From Exaiptasia diaphana (lineage: Eukaryota; Cnidaria; Anthozoa; Actiniaria; Aiptasiidae), in contig NW_018384102.1 of NCBI RefSeq assembly GCF_001417965.1, forward strand, positions 933,145 through 997,144: a stretch of DNA of 64,000 nucleotides, given 5' to 3'. The notes under the pieces are model-generated. The model ran no database searches, was not told the origin of the DNA, and saw only the letters and a list, made by a program, of their open reading frames with translations. How positions within the stretch are numbered: the first letter of the stretch is position 1; every line of letters starts with the position of its first letter. The position numbers were made by a program, and so were the translations under genes. Of the stretch, positions 11,851 to 24,605 are shown piece after piece.

Positions 11851-14237
11851 GCACCAAAACAAGGTGAATAATATATGATGCTGATGATGATGATCAAAAC
11901 TAGATTGAGCAATAATTATACTCATGTTGATACCTCCTTTCATCTTTATGGCTAGAAATCATTCAATCACCATTTACTTCATCTTATGACTCGTATTTTA
12001 ATTCAATGTTTACTATACAAAATTTTAATATTTTAACAGAATCCTAAATTAAAACCCAAATCATTCCCAAATGGCTATCAGACAGCATACATGCTAAAAG
12101 GCAACACAACGTTGTTACTACCAACATTGTTTTAGCAAAATAAAAACACCTTATTGAAGTGATTCAATGATTATGGAGATTATTTTCGGGACCTTTGAAC
12201 AATGATTAGTAAATGTACTATAGACCAAAATCAAATCAAAGGATGTTTTTAGTTATATACCATTATATCAACCGAAATGTTTATTAGTATTGAAGTTAAA
12301 AACGGAAAAAAACTCACTACTCCAAAACGCTTCTATTGAGCTGTTTATTAAGTTAAGAACAACAACAATAACAACACAAGTCTAAGTTAATGAAACGAAA
12401 AAGAAAAAAATATATCAAAGCTGTAATTGCAACATGAGTCATACCTTAGGGTGGATTTCAATTTCCTTTCACAGTAAAATATCTATAGAACTCATTCACT
12501 ATATACCACTATTACACAGCTTTTAATTAAAAATAGAAAGAAAAGTGATTTTTTTTCAAATATCACATTGAAATAATAAAGAATTATAGCTATTTTTCAG
12601 TTCATTGCCGAAGGAAACAAATTATATTCAAATGGGAACGGATCAATGTTTATCTGAAGTGGAGAAAATAGCTTTTAATGTTTCAGTTAAGGATTTATGC
12701 CGCTTTAATCTTCCCACCAAAACAGGAAAGTCCTAACGTCCGAAGAACTGCAAATACTATCTATTTAAGAAGTGCTTATGAGACCTTTAATTCGTATAGG
12801 TGACTTGTCAATTTCCACACATTCAAAGCAGTGTAGCCTAATGCTTACTCAATTGGTTTCCAATAGCAACGGCATGTTCTTAATGGCCGACCAGGTTTTT
12901 TCTTCAATTAGTGATTGTAAATATACATCTTTTAGTCGAGAGCAGCACTTGAATAGGGTTAATGTGCTCTCATTTTTTCATTAACAAAAATTTTCAGTTA
13001 TTTCTGTTCATTTTTTCTTTATTTTCTTTTCCTTTCGATCAATTATTTTTGTCTGATTTTAAGACATAAAAAGAGAAGTGAAAAGCGTTTCTTAGATCTC
13101 AATGAAATATAATCAGTATTAGATAAAATGAGTCCTTTAAATTTTCCTGCAAAAAGGCTTAATTTCCCATTATTAAAATTAAGTCGTTTTCAGATAAGTT
13201 AAAAAACGTCCAAAGAAATAGTATTCAGTTCCGACTTCAGCAGGATATGCAAGCAACTGTGTCTGTATTTTACCTTGACAGTTTTTTCATATTTGTGGTA
13301 GATCTCTGCGATATTTGTTAATTTGCTTCCTGTGTTCGAGGCGGAAGCCTAGGATTCGTCTTAGGGAAGTTGTTAATTTTTAGGGAAAACACGTAAATCG
13401 ATTCTCCACACGAATATTGCTCCAAATTAAGTGCTGTCTTGAATGTTTTAAACTTTAGATACAATATTTTTAACGATATTATTGGGCTTTTATCACCCTT
13501 GTAATGTCGAACCTTATTGGAAGTTAAAAAAGTTACATAGATTTTTCACGTTCTTTGAATTGAGACGATGTTGTCACGATTTTTTGAGCAGATTTTGGTA
13601 AAATTCATATTCATTACTAGACGTGTCTGAGTTCCCCAAATTCGATAAACTGATTTACGTATAAGTAAAAGCTGTCAAATCGAAAATATGTGATATCAAG
13701 AGCCATATGGGAAGATTAGTAAAGAACTCCTTTCAGAAATCATATCAGAGGAATTGAACGATTGTAGAAATTTTTAAAATGATCCTAAACTGTCAGATTA
13801 ATTTCAACCAATCAGCGTCAAGATGTAATTTGACTCTAAAAATCAGTTCTGATAAAAATCATTACAAAGACAGTCTCATTTTGTAGATCAACACCTCGGC
13901 TTCATACTGTTGCCTCTCTTAAAAAAAATAACAAGAAGTTGTATTCAACGCTGATTGGATTTCTAAACCTTTTGTAGGGACTTGAGTAACCTATGGTCAA
14001 CAGGATATACCTTGGTGAGCGAAGAATACCAAAAATCAACAATGTAAATTACCCTCCGCCACTCTCATGCACTTATCGTAGTTAAAAAAATTATACTTGG
14101 ATCGCATCTCCAACGCGGAAAACAGAGCCCTATCGCCAACGCTCAGAATAAAAGCAATGTGCTTGAAGTTACAAATCATCTTCACGCCTTCAGCGTAAAA
14201 AATGAACTCTGATTGATATTGTCTGTGTTTATTGCAG
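11851..14237. other. Gene-free interval
   Basis: A+T-rich DNA with no supported exon or element. An ATG-initiated 70-codon ORF at 12772 has no protein-like features that I can recognise. Confidence 0.45.
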
Positions 14238-14320
14238 ACATTATGTCAAGACATCATTTGGAAGTCTTATATATTATGTGCGTGTCGGTCTAAATTGCTT
14301 GGATCTCCATCGCTAGAAAG
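14238..14320 (+). other. Candidate internal exon (83 bp)
   Basis: The acceptor GTGTTTATTGCAG|ACAT and the strong donor GAAAG|GTGAGTAA bracket 83 bases open in frame 1 for 27 codons plus 2 bases. The reading phase does not join directly to the 5989-6050 candidate. No homology is recognised. Confidence 0.25.
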
Positions 14321-15867
14321 GTGAGTAAACAAAACATTTATTTTCTGCTTTCATCAAGTTACCTGAATGCAATTAGATAACAACATTAAGACCACACCAA
14401 AGAAAGTCCTCACAAATCTTAACCTTGAAACGTGGGTAAATACTTTTTCCTCCTCAAGTTTTCAAAATGGGAGTGGGTGCATTATGTGGTTATTGTTTTC
14501 ATGTGTGGAACAACCACAACTTTATACCTGATTAAGACATATAGATTTAAACCGAGATAAAACGTTAAAAACATCAAAAGCAGCTTGCTTGATTCCCATC
14601 CGATATACAAGCCTATTTTATGAAGATTTCCCGCAGAGTTTTAGAACACCAAGGATATATTGGACCTATAGTATCTGATCACCTATTGCCAATTCCAATT
14701 TCAAATAGCTATTAACACTAAAGACTTTCAGCGGTTTTAAAACATTTGTTTTTGTCTCAGTCGGTTTGTTTGCTGTTTTGAATGAAGAGCTATAAACGTT
14801 TACGGAATTATGGCTCACTAAGAAGATTATAAATTCGAGTGATCGACAATTACTTCCTAGAGCAGAGCCGAAAGGAGATTCTAGCTAAGCTAAACGGACT
14901 TGAATGCGATATAGCCAAAATACGATGGCTTTTAGAGACGATTGAATTCAGAAACCTTATGTGATGCTTCGGGTTTTATTAATATATCGCCCGTCAAAAC
15001 AAAGTCCCAGAAATCATCCGCTGTTTGGTTAATAAGTAATACCTAGTTATGAATAATCGAAAGAAAAAAATAGCGATTCGTGGAAACATCTGCAGAAAAA
15101 AACTTAAATTTAGCCCGAAAAAAGAAAAATCATTTGCCCAGTGTTTCACAAACAAAAAAGTCATTTTCAGTTGTATTGAATTAGCCGGAAAATTAGAAAA
15201 TATATTGAAATAATGTTTTGTTATTTTGTGTTGAAAAAGTAATTAGTTTAACACAAAAACTGCGATAACTGTTTCTATTAGAACAAAGGCAATTGCTTGG
15301 TTTGCACGAAAGTGTTTTTAACAGGAGAATATGCAGCGCTTGTATCCTAAATCAATCTGAAAACTTACTCCAGCATTTGTATTCTGCCCAATATCGATAT
15401 CACTATCATTTGAAACCGCATTTATTTTGGTCACAAGTGAAATTTACCGTTTGAAGTGCATAAACACTATTATTATCTTTCTGATTTGGAAAGATAACAG
15501 CAAAAACTATAGTGCATCCAAAAAAACCTACAAGAACGTGACTAAATAGCAAATAAACATGATCATTTTTTAACCAAATGCATTAAGCGGAAATATAGTT
15601 TCAAAATAAACACATCTAGTTTTCTGACTTTTTTCGTTTCCACTCCCTCTCAACCTTTGTCGTGCAGTCTTGTAGCCTTGCTTCCGTCAGCGCCTTTCGA
15701 TCTGTTTTTGTTAGTTAATATCGGGATTCAACGGCCACAAAATTGTAAACATTATTAAAGTTCTGTACGAAAAAAGTTTAAAACAAATGTTTAAAGCTTT
15801 ACTTTAAATATGTATGCTTAAGAAGGCCGAAAACTCAAAATAAAGTTGCGCCAGAATTTAGTGGGCA

Positions 15868-16082
15868 CAGAAGCAAGCGCAAACGCAAGAAGACTTTTTT
15901 TCAAAGTGGAAACCACCCCACGCAATGATATGCCAAGCGCAAGCGCAAGATATCAAAATTTTTTCTTGCGCTTGCGCTTGCTCTTACACTTTATTTTGGT
16001 AATGAAAACGAAACGCAACGCAAGTGCAATTGTTTGCCCTTGCTTCTGCGCTTGCTCTTGCGTCTTTTGGGAAAACGAGGCT
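15868..16082. repeat. Inverted-repeat element rich in GCGCAAGCGCAAG
   Basis: Left blocks AAGCAAGCGCAAACGCAAG and CAAGCGCAAGCGCAAG face right blocks CTTGCGCTTGCGCTTG and TTGCTTCTGCGCTTGCTCTT. The central pair AAGCGCAAGCGCAAGA/TCTTGCGCTTGCGCTT forms a tight hairpin around a short AT loop. Such GCGCAAG repeats are familiar to me from anthozoan genomes. Confidence 0.7.
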
Positions 16083-17096
16083 TAAATATACGAAAAAGCA
16101 ATGAATCCCTAGAAAAAGTAATATTCGCAAGGACGCCTGGACTGAAACTACACAATGGATAATAAGTTTTGATTTTATTTTCTTATAATATAAATTATTG
16201 ACAACTAAAGTGAGGAATAAGCAATATCTCTTATGGTAGTCAGAATGTCGTGTCATCTCGACCCATGATTATTATCAATATTTACGTGGACGGCCGTGGT
16301 TAGACTTTCTTTTGCTACAATTAGCTTTAAAACGTTTGACGCAGCTATCAAGTCCATTTTATCCAGTTTCCATCAATTATTAATAGCGTCTATGGGAGAA
16401 GTTAAGCGATTTTTAAAAGATTATGTCATTTTAGTCTATCAAGGAATTACATCGCCCATGTTGTCAAGTCTGCTCACTGCGGCCGTGCGATGCGTGGCGA
16501 AGATTTGTAAAATCTTTTGTGCGGATTTTGTCTCAATCCCGGATTTAAAACACTTACTACATTTGAAACGTCTCACGGCATCCATTTTGATTAATTATGC
16601 ATAAATCTGCCCGGAGGGATAAAGATATTTTCTCGGTAGACGTTAAGACCTGTCATATCGTTTGCGATATCAGAATGCACATATCGCAAATAGTGCTAAG
16701 AAACACGGTCTAAAACAGCTGAGATTAGTCGAGATATGTTGAGAGAAACTGACTTACGGCGATAGCCAACAAAGGCTTATTAGGTGTCTTTTACAACATC
16801 TAAAACTAACCGATGATGATAGGCGACGAAGGCTTAAATTAGGGTCTTTTCTTACGGCAACTAAAGTATGAAATATGAAGAAAGGATTTGCAGCAATTTC
16901 AGAAAACGTTAGAACTACGACTCTGCAAAGACAGGAAAGCATCGTCATTTTTAGAAAGTGTTATTCAAAATGCTAATTTTGATTTCTAGGAATTGCTTTC
17001 CATCGCAGGTCTTCACTCGATCAATGTAGCTGGTATACAGTTAATTCTGAAACTGGCATTTGGGCATTTGGGCATTAATGGGCCATATGCGTTTTG

Positions 17097-17142
17097 GTAT
17101 TGGAATAGTTCATTCGAATTATAATTTGAACTATTCCAATAC
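17097..17142. repeat. Perfect 16-bp-arm hairpin
   Basis: GTATTGGAATAGTTCA and its exact reverse complement are separated by 14 A+T-rich bases. Just upstream sit three repeats of GGCATTTG. No gene is adjacent. Confidence 0.7.
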
Positions 17143-18142
17143 ATGTATTACTATCCACAATACATCGATTTTCTAGCTGTATACATCCATTTCAACAAAC
17201 GAGAACGGCGAGCGGCGCGACGCGTCGGTGTATAATGGACCGTATATGTTTACGCTGTTTGTCAGACAAACTTTCACTTGTTGAGCTCGTCTTGCGTAAA
17301 ACTAGAGACTAAGGAGGTAGTGTTTACTTAAACTATCTTACAGTATATAAATCGGGAATTATTTCATATTAACTAGCAAAAACCATGACTTTCTTTGTTC
17401 GGAAATCTCGGTCGACAATTTGATTGTCAGTCGCTATCATATCAGACAACCTTACTTGAAGCCAGATTCAATGAAATTATTTCAATCTTTTATTTGGTCG
17501 TTAATAGAGTACCTTCGGAATTTATGAGTAGTGGTACGAGAATACAAGACTCTATTCTAGTAAATGTGTGATGCTTCCATAAGCTTGTTTATAGCAGAGT
17601 TAATAGATCATATATTATAGCATTGTGATTGGCATGTGATTGTTTTAATTCTTGTTGTTGTTTTGCTCTTTTGGAGTATTTTTCGATTGTTTGTTTACTG
17701 CTGCGCTCCTTGTGCTTCATTTTTTGATTTCATATACAAACTGTTTTTGTTACAATATAAACATGAAAAACGATGTAATTTAAATGTTTGCTTTGGTCTA
17801 AAAGTACCCGCCGATGGAAAATGGGATTTTAATGTACTGTGTTGAAGGTCTTTTTAGATGTTTACACAACGTTTAACTCGCCATTAAGAAGCCATTACAT
17901 TTTAACATAGACCTCCGAAACCAACTTTGACGTCCGGTAATAATCTATTTGAAGACGGTGAGCTTTAGTTTTTGTTGCCAAGCTTTAACGTCGTCAGAGC
18001 GAAAACCCTTTCATCACAATCTCAAAATTTCATTGGGATTTTGAGTTTTGCTGCGACGTTTAATCGATTTCAGCGAAATTTATTCAAGTAAAATATATAT
18101 GATACAAAATAAAATAGAAAATTACAGAACAAACTACTGTAT

Positions 18143-18206
18143 TTCCATGATGTAATTTTCACTACAATATTGTTTTCCATGATGTAATTTTCACTACAAT
18201 ATTGTT
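18143..18206 (+). repeat. Tandem duplication of a 32-bp unit
   Basis: Two exact adjacent copies of a 32-base unit beginning TTCCATGATGTAATTTTC and ending CAATATTGTT. Confidence 0.85.
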
Positions 18207-18553
18207 TCGTATGGTCTATAAATGAATATATCCGAATTAAAGTGTTGTTTTTAAAACGTCAGATTTATACAAAGTCGAAGCGAAAAATCCCACTTATTCG
18301 AATTTCAAAACGTCTAGGTCGAGATACAGGGGTTTTTGGGGTCCCATTTCGACCATAGTCCGTAATTTTATCGTGAAAGTTGATGTAAACGACGTTGATT
18401 GTTGAAACCTTTCATATGATGACTGGCGACCGACAGGAACCATGGTTAATATTCTTAATGTGCAAATTAACTGTTTGTTCTATAATCAAATTCTTATGGC
18501 ATTAATAGAAATTGATACGATTTAAAATAACTTTTGTCAAAGTGCAGCCCATA

Positions 18554-19091
18554 CACCTTTACCATAATGGCTGCAATTGTGTTTTTCCAAAATAAAATGG
18601 ATATGGTTATTTTGTCACTGTAACATCAAAGAACTATCAGAAATAAACGTTTTTGGAACGTTTTAAAACTCAGGAAAAAATAGGAAAAAAGTTATGATGA
18701 AATAGAAATACAAAGAAATGTATGTAATTTTCCACCAATGGCTGTCTGTCTATTTGTTTCTGAATATGAAATATGTGAAAACTTTGTCACTGTCATGTGA
18801 ATGAAATAAACATTTCTGGAAAGTTTTAAAGCCCTGGATAAAATGCGAACAAATTTATGGCCAAATGAAAAAAGAAATGTATGTAATTTTCAGCCAAGGC
18901 CTTTATAGCCTCGTTCTGGTGTTATGATATATTTTAAATCCTTATAACTTTGCCAGAATTTAATATTTTCATTACAAACTTTTATATGTTGTTATTAGCA
19001 CAGGTTCCTATCACCTGTTAGTTTGCTTTGACTAAAATTCCAAATTTTAAAAATTTATGTTAATTAGATGGCGGCCATTAAGGTAAAGGTG
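18554..19091. mobile_element. TA-flanked TIR element (538 bp)
   Basis: Ends CACCTTTACCATAATGGCTGC and GCGGCCATTAAGGTAAAGGTG are inverted repeats with two mismatches, flanked by TA (18552-18553 and 19092-19093), as in Tc1/mariner-type elements. The interior contains a diverged tandem duplication: TTTGTCACTGT, AATAAAC and AAATGTATGTAATTTTC recur about 170 bases apart. No transposase frame is present. Confidence 0.65.
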
Positions 19092-19093
19092 TA

Positions 19094-19259
19094 GAGCGGA
19101 TTTCGTATGAGTGGGACACCGTTACCGCACGGTTACCGCACAGTTACCGGACCTGGCCTNNANANTTTTGGTNAACCANTGGGGCACTAGAATTTGGTTA
19201 CAGTACGGTTACGGTCACAGTACAGTACCGTCCGTTTCCCACTCATACGAAATCCGCTC
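19094..19259 (+). mobile_element. 166-bp MITE, copy 1, TA-flanked
   Basis: Ends GAGCGGATTTCGTATGAGTG and its reverse complement, flanked by TA at 19092-19093 and 19260-19261. The interior carries repeated GTTACCG(C/T)AC motifs on the left and ACGGTTACGG/AGTACCGTCC on the right. Six unresolved bases lie between 19160 and 19179. A second copy of identical length lies inverted at 44304. Confidence 0.85.
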
Positions 19260-19261
19260 TA

Positions 19262-20530
19262 TTACTCTCGTTCATGTGAGTTGTTTCCCACGACAACATT
19301 TCTTGAAATGATTAATACAGTTGATAACTTCATAACGTTGTGTTGCGGCACCTATCCAGCAGTGCCTCTCAATATTATCTTCCGAGCGATCCTACAGTGC
19401 CGACGATCTTGCCGACGTTTGCATGAAGCCAAGTTATGATTGCGGCTTCCTTGTATCTTTTGAATACATTGAAAAAGATGCGGCAGTTTGCGCAATTTCT
19501 TGCATCTTTCTTTATCTTTTTAGACCGTTTAGAAACCATTTCAACAATTCGTCAGACAAGATGTCAGTAGCTAGTGCTGCCTAATAATAATAAATGTTGT
19601 CATGTCCCAAAAAAGGAATAAAATAAAATAAAGTAAGAAATACATGATTTAAAGTATTAACATTATTTAAACAGATATGCTTCAAACAGCTCTTACGGCG
19701 TCCAAAGAATCGAAAGTGCAACTACGAATATAACTTTGAACTATAACTACGAATGTAACTTTTAGAGATTATTATTGAACCGCATTGTTTATATAAAAAG
19801 TTTTTCCAGCTTATAAATTAAGAACACTTATATCTAGATGTCAAGATCTTAAAAGCTAACTGTTGTTGGAGTGAAATTGAGTTTCTTTATTTGTATCGAA
19901 TGCAATTAGATAACTACACCGCCCTGAAGATCTGAGCGTTAACCTCCAATCACTAAAGAGAAAAAGTGCACCGCCACCGCGCCTTCAACGTTAAACATCT
20001 GGCTTTAAATTACGCGATACCGAATGGAACACACATTGTGAAATAACCAAAGCAGTCTCAATGTATGTATTAAATGTCCCGGATATACACCACCAAGTTT
20101 TCTCTAGGCTACACAAACGCACGAGGTGTAATTGTCCCTCTAGTTTTCGTGGGAAATGAGCAAATGTAAGCTTGAGTACTTTTGAGTAGAATTGTAAGCA
20201 TTCTTGACAAAGGATAATAAGCTCTTCATAACATCTTATCTTTTCGACCTCATTCGCCGGATCACTAAAAAAATGCATTTTTAAAAACAGGATCCTTTCC
20301 CTTTTTTTATTTCTATTTCCTTTTTTTGCATCAGCTCGTTTGATTAAACAATGACATGCTTCTTCTTTGAGGTCAGTAGGTATATTTTTGGTAATATAGT
20401 GTTATTCAGGCAGAAAAACAAATCTGTTCCATACTTAGATGGGAAGTTACGACATAATTGCTATTTCCAGAAAAGAGATCTACAGATCAAAGATGAGCCT
20501 TCACCAAATTGTTCGCTGTTTACGAGCATA
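19262..20530. other. Gene-free interval
   Basis: No supported exon. A 95-codon minus-strand ORF ending at 19991 has a mixed composition but no family that I recognise. Confidence 0.4.
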
Positions 20531-20725
20531 AATATACACCTACTTACAGAAACGTTGTCATAAAAAATAGAACATTCGAATTTAGTAAAAAGGAATAAAT
20601 TAAAACAAGACAAAAGAAAGCGTTCAGCCTCAGTGATCTTCTTTTGTCTTTTTAATTTATTCCTTTTTACTAAAACACAAATGTCCTATTTTTTATGACA
20701 ACGTTTTCGCAAGTAGGTGTATATT
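20531..20725. repeat. 195-bp palindromic MITE, copy 1
   Basis: Arms AATATACACCTACTT, ACGTTGTCATAAAAAATAG, AGTAAAAAGGAATAAATTAA and GACAAAAGAA are mirrored on the right around the centre GCGTTCAGCCTCAGTGATC. Very well-preserved arms allow a stem of about 85 base pairs. A diverged copy lies near 38.2 kb. Confidence 0.85.
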
Positions 20726-23700
20726 CTATAAATAAATATTTGAAATTCAAACTCACACCAGATAACCCAAGAGACACTAAAGTAATGTCTTCACTTAGAA
20801 GTTGATTAACCCTAGAATGTTCTAATCAAACCTTGAGTATTCTATGTTTTTCAAATCAGCCTAATTTATATGACAGTTTGGTGGTTTTATGTCATGACCT
20901 TCAAGAAACACAGTTTCTGTTATAATATATGAACAAATCTATATTTCTATGGATTTTCTATGGAACCAACTTTAGATTTTTGCAAACTTTCTAAGTGAAG
21001 TATACTTTGTAAGAATTTCAGGATTTGTTTAGTTTTTCATCAAAAAGAAATGTTATACTATAAATAAGCTGTGACCATTTTGGGAAAGGTTCTAAATTCG
21101 AGATGGTATCAGATATTCTTGTTTTGCAACTACTTGAACGCAAGAATCCCACTACAAGAAAAAGAAAAAAAGAAATAATTACTAAAATCAAAACCAAAAC
21201 AAAAACAAAACTAAAAAAATAACCATAAAAAATAACCAAGAGCTTTCGCCGCCATGTTCGATGACTGAATAAGAGAAACTAATGAGGGAAGATATAAAAA
21301 AAAACTCGAAAAAAAATTATGTTTCAGAAATAGATGAATAAAGATGTAAAAGACTATATTTCTTTTCGACGTGCTCCAGACGAAAATCGAACCCACGGTT
21401 CGTACTTTGACACCGCGAATTCATAATCTTAAGAATTGATCTTGGGTGGCCTGTGGAATGCTTTGTTATTTCCATCCAATATGGCGGATGTAACGTGACG
21501 TGCCACACGAGATTACATTTCCTCTTATGTTTCTATATATCTCACGAGTAATCACTTATATGGCATTAGGTTTTCTGTATTCTTTTATTTTCGGGGAAAT
21601 CTGTTCCTTAAAGTGTTCCCGAAAAGTGATTAGCACTGGCTATAGCTGTTATGTTTGCCACTTCTATGCGTGCAAATCCGAACCTTTGCTCCGTCGTTAA
21701 CAGTTGAACTTTGACATCTTTACAATATTTCAACGCTTCGTATTTTACTGGAGGCAGTCATTTTTGAAGGAAATTACAACCAGATTCTCTGATCCGACAT
21801 GATAAAACACGCTCTTTTTAAAGCTATTTAAAACATTAACCGGGTCATTTACACGAAAAAAGATAAGGTCGGCAATCATGAGATTCTTGCGCTTTCAAAA
21901 GCGTAAACTACCCGGCGTATCAGATACATTGATCTAATTTATTGATCGATATGTCAAGTGTTCATATCTTACAATAATCACGATATATTTAGCAATTATC
22001 AGCGGCCATATCCGAACATTAAATACACGAAGTGGCCTTTGCTTGAGATCATTGGAGCCTGCTGGACTATTTTCGGTGGATTCGCTCGACATATCATTCA
22101 TGATCACGACTCTTTCTAGCTCTTCTGCAAAAGCATCGATAACGATTATCAAAGTTAAGAATATTTCAATAGGCACATTCTGTTTCCTTTTCCTAATATT
22201 ATTCCTATTATTAAAATACATTTTTTAAATAACATTTTTTTAGGATATTTTCCAAGTAAATACTGATAACAATACTTAAACTTTAATTGCTCAATATATG
22301 CTGTTGTTTAGGCCGCAGGTCTATTTCCAGGTTTATTCGTATTCCCAATAGAGAATATACTTGGTTAAATAAATGAATAAGTCATTGATTTCGTCATTAA
22401 CCATTTCAAAAACTATACAAAATCTGAATCAAAAAACAATTAAGGTAACGTAGGCAATGACCATGATGTACTACTAGCCTGGAAAATAGATTACTTTATA
22501 ATGTGAGCTCCACCATGTCATCAAAATAAGCGTCCTTCAATAATTTTTTCACTTTTCAAGAAAATGTTTAATATTTCAACCACTAAAAAAGCCAGTTAGC
22601 AGATTTTAGTTGTGCATCATTAAGCGAGTGACGTACAGAATGCTTCCAGAGACTATATAGTGCAACAAAATACAATATAGATGATTGAAAAAACATCATC
22701 AAGTTTCGAAAAAATAACCCGTTAGGTGGGGCAGTGAAATCAGAAGACGTCAACGCTGATTGATATGCCCTTGTATCACGATGGCACGACTGATATCCCG
22801 AGTCAAATCACGCAGTGAATTCAAAGAATGGTTGTTTGGATGTAGCGAGTTGCCCACAACAAAATTATCCTTGAATACGTGGTTTTGCTTGCTAGTTACA
22901 GTGTTATAATGGTAAGACGCCTCTATGATCTGTAAGTATTCCATTTCATAATATTAGCTCATTAATGGATTGATGATCCAGCCAAGCACAACATTTTTGA
23001 GTCAATATTACATTTGCCTGTAGCTTCGTTTAACCTGTGATATTTGATGTACATTGCTCGTCTTTAAAATCCTGTTTTGTCGTGTGTTATATTGAAGCAA
23101 GGGCGGTGCTAGCTAATGACCAAAGAAATTAAATGGCTGACTTTTAACTTTGCTCTATCAAACCTCTTGACGTTGCTTTACGTACACGGTGTACAACGTG
23201 CTATTCTCTAGTGATCTTGTTCATCAACTCAATAGACTATGGACCATTAGGGGGATTATGTTATAGAATCAAGTATAATTAATATTTGAGCATAAGTAGA
23301 AGTATTACTTACCAGCTTAAGCGTTACGAGTTGGATAGTTTATATTAAGTTAAAAGATTATAATCGATGGATTTGCTCTCATGTAGGTCATGTAGATAGT
23401 GGATTGATTTGAAGAGAGGAAACTATTTGCTGCATAAAGCAAATGTTCCTCATTAGTACTACAAAGGGAAGAGAAATCGATCCAACTGATCAAATTAATG
23501 TCGGCAATTCTTCCTCCATGAATTGCTTATAAACTAAATATAAACAAATGAATTATATAAACAACCAAGATGTTTTATTGTTTCTGAGCACATCTCTAGC
23601 AGCTTTAAAACATCATTGCTAATTCTCCAAAGTCACTTTTCAGTCGGCATATGAAATGAACTGAAATTCGTAACGTAAAGACCGTAAACTCTTGCAAAAT

Positions 23701-24345
23701 AATCCAAGATGGCGGACAGTCGATGAATGACAGCATCGAAGCCGGCTGTCGGCAGCATTGTTGTGTTTTTGTGCGGAAGGTTTGAATTATTTTTTGTTGT
23801 TTTGCCAGAATGTTATTTCTCCGTCTGTGCCAGCGTCATAAGTCTAGAGTGACCTTATTATGAAAACCTTGGACTGCAGCGAACTGAATATTCCCACAGT
23901 TTGCATAAGATACCTATTGTGATTTGATCTTATAATTACACAAACGTTTTTTTTAGATGATTTAATAGAATTGTAGCTACAGCAGCTTAAATAAATATAT
24001 CAGGGTTGTTAATACTGTATTTCAAATTTAAACCGTTCTTAATCTGTCATAAAACTACAGATAAGCTTGAATAGCCTTTAATAAACATAATTTCAAAGTA
24101 TTTGAATGATTTGTGATCTGTTTCAGCGAGTGGTGAGAACCATTTAGATGGTATTACCCATGATGCAACCGATATAATGATATAAATTACTGCACGAAAT
24201 ATGAGATTTATCCAATGTAGATAAACAGATTCCACTCGAAATATAGATATGCATATGAATACTCGCAAAACATAAATTATTTTTGAAACGTCGAATCTCA
24301 TTCGTGCGTGAGGTTTTATTGGTCGAAAAACGAAGACAAATTATA
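20726..24345. other. Gene-free interval
   Basis: A+T-rich DNA. CCAAGATGGCGGAC at about 23709 resembles a YY1-type core-promoter motif, but no downstream exon could be supported. ORFs of 60-95 codons look random. Confidence 0.4.
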
Positions 24346-24605
24346 TTAAGGTATCAGCGTACCCAAAACCGTCACATTTTTTTGATTTTTTTCAGACTTG
24401 GAGTTCGTTTTATACAGGCATGTAGTTTCAGATAATGGAGCTAATAACTCTAAAACGTAATTTTAAATGCATTGCAAACACTTATAGGCATAAACTACAA
24501 TTACTAAGTTTCAGAAAATATATACTTTGTGAACATTTGAAAAACAACAAGAAAGTTATAGTCGATGACGCAAGTAGGGGTCGCGTGGGTACGCTGATAC
24601 CTTAA
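24346..24605. mobile_element. TTAA-flanked MITE (260 bp)
   Basis: Perfect ends TTAAGGTATCAGCGTACCCA and their reverse complement. TTAA at both borders fits a piggyBac-type 4-bp target duplication, with the element proper GGTATCAGCG...CGCTGATACC. There is no coding capacity. A TA target (mariner-type) is the alternative. Confidence 0.75.

Noticed and set aside
16296-16604. 102-codon open frame with hydrophobic segments
   Set aside because: Starts at GTG, no family recognised, no upstream promoter or splice support.
19991-20278. 95-codon minus-strand open frame
   Set aside because: Mixed composition but no motif or splice context; length is within chance for this window.
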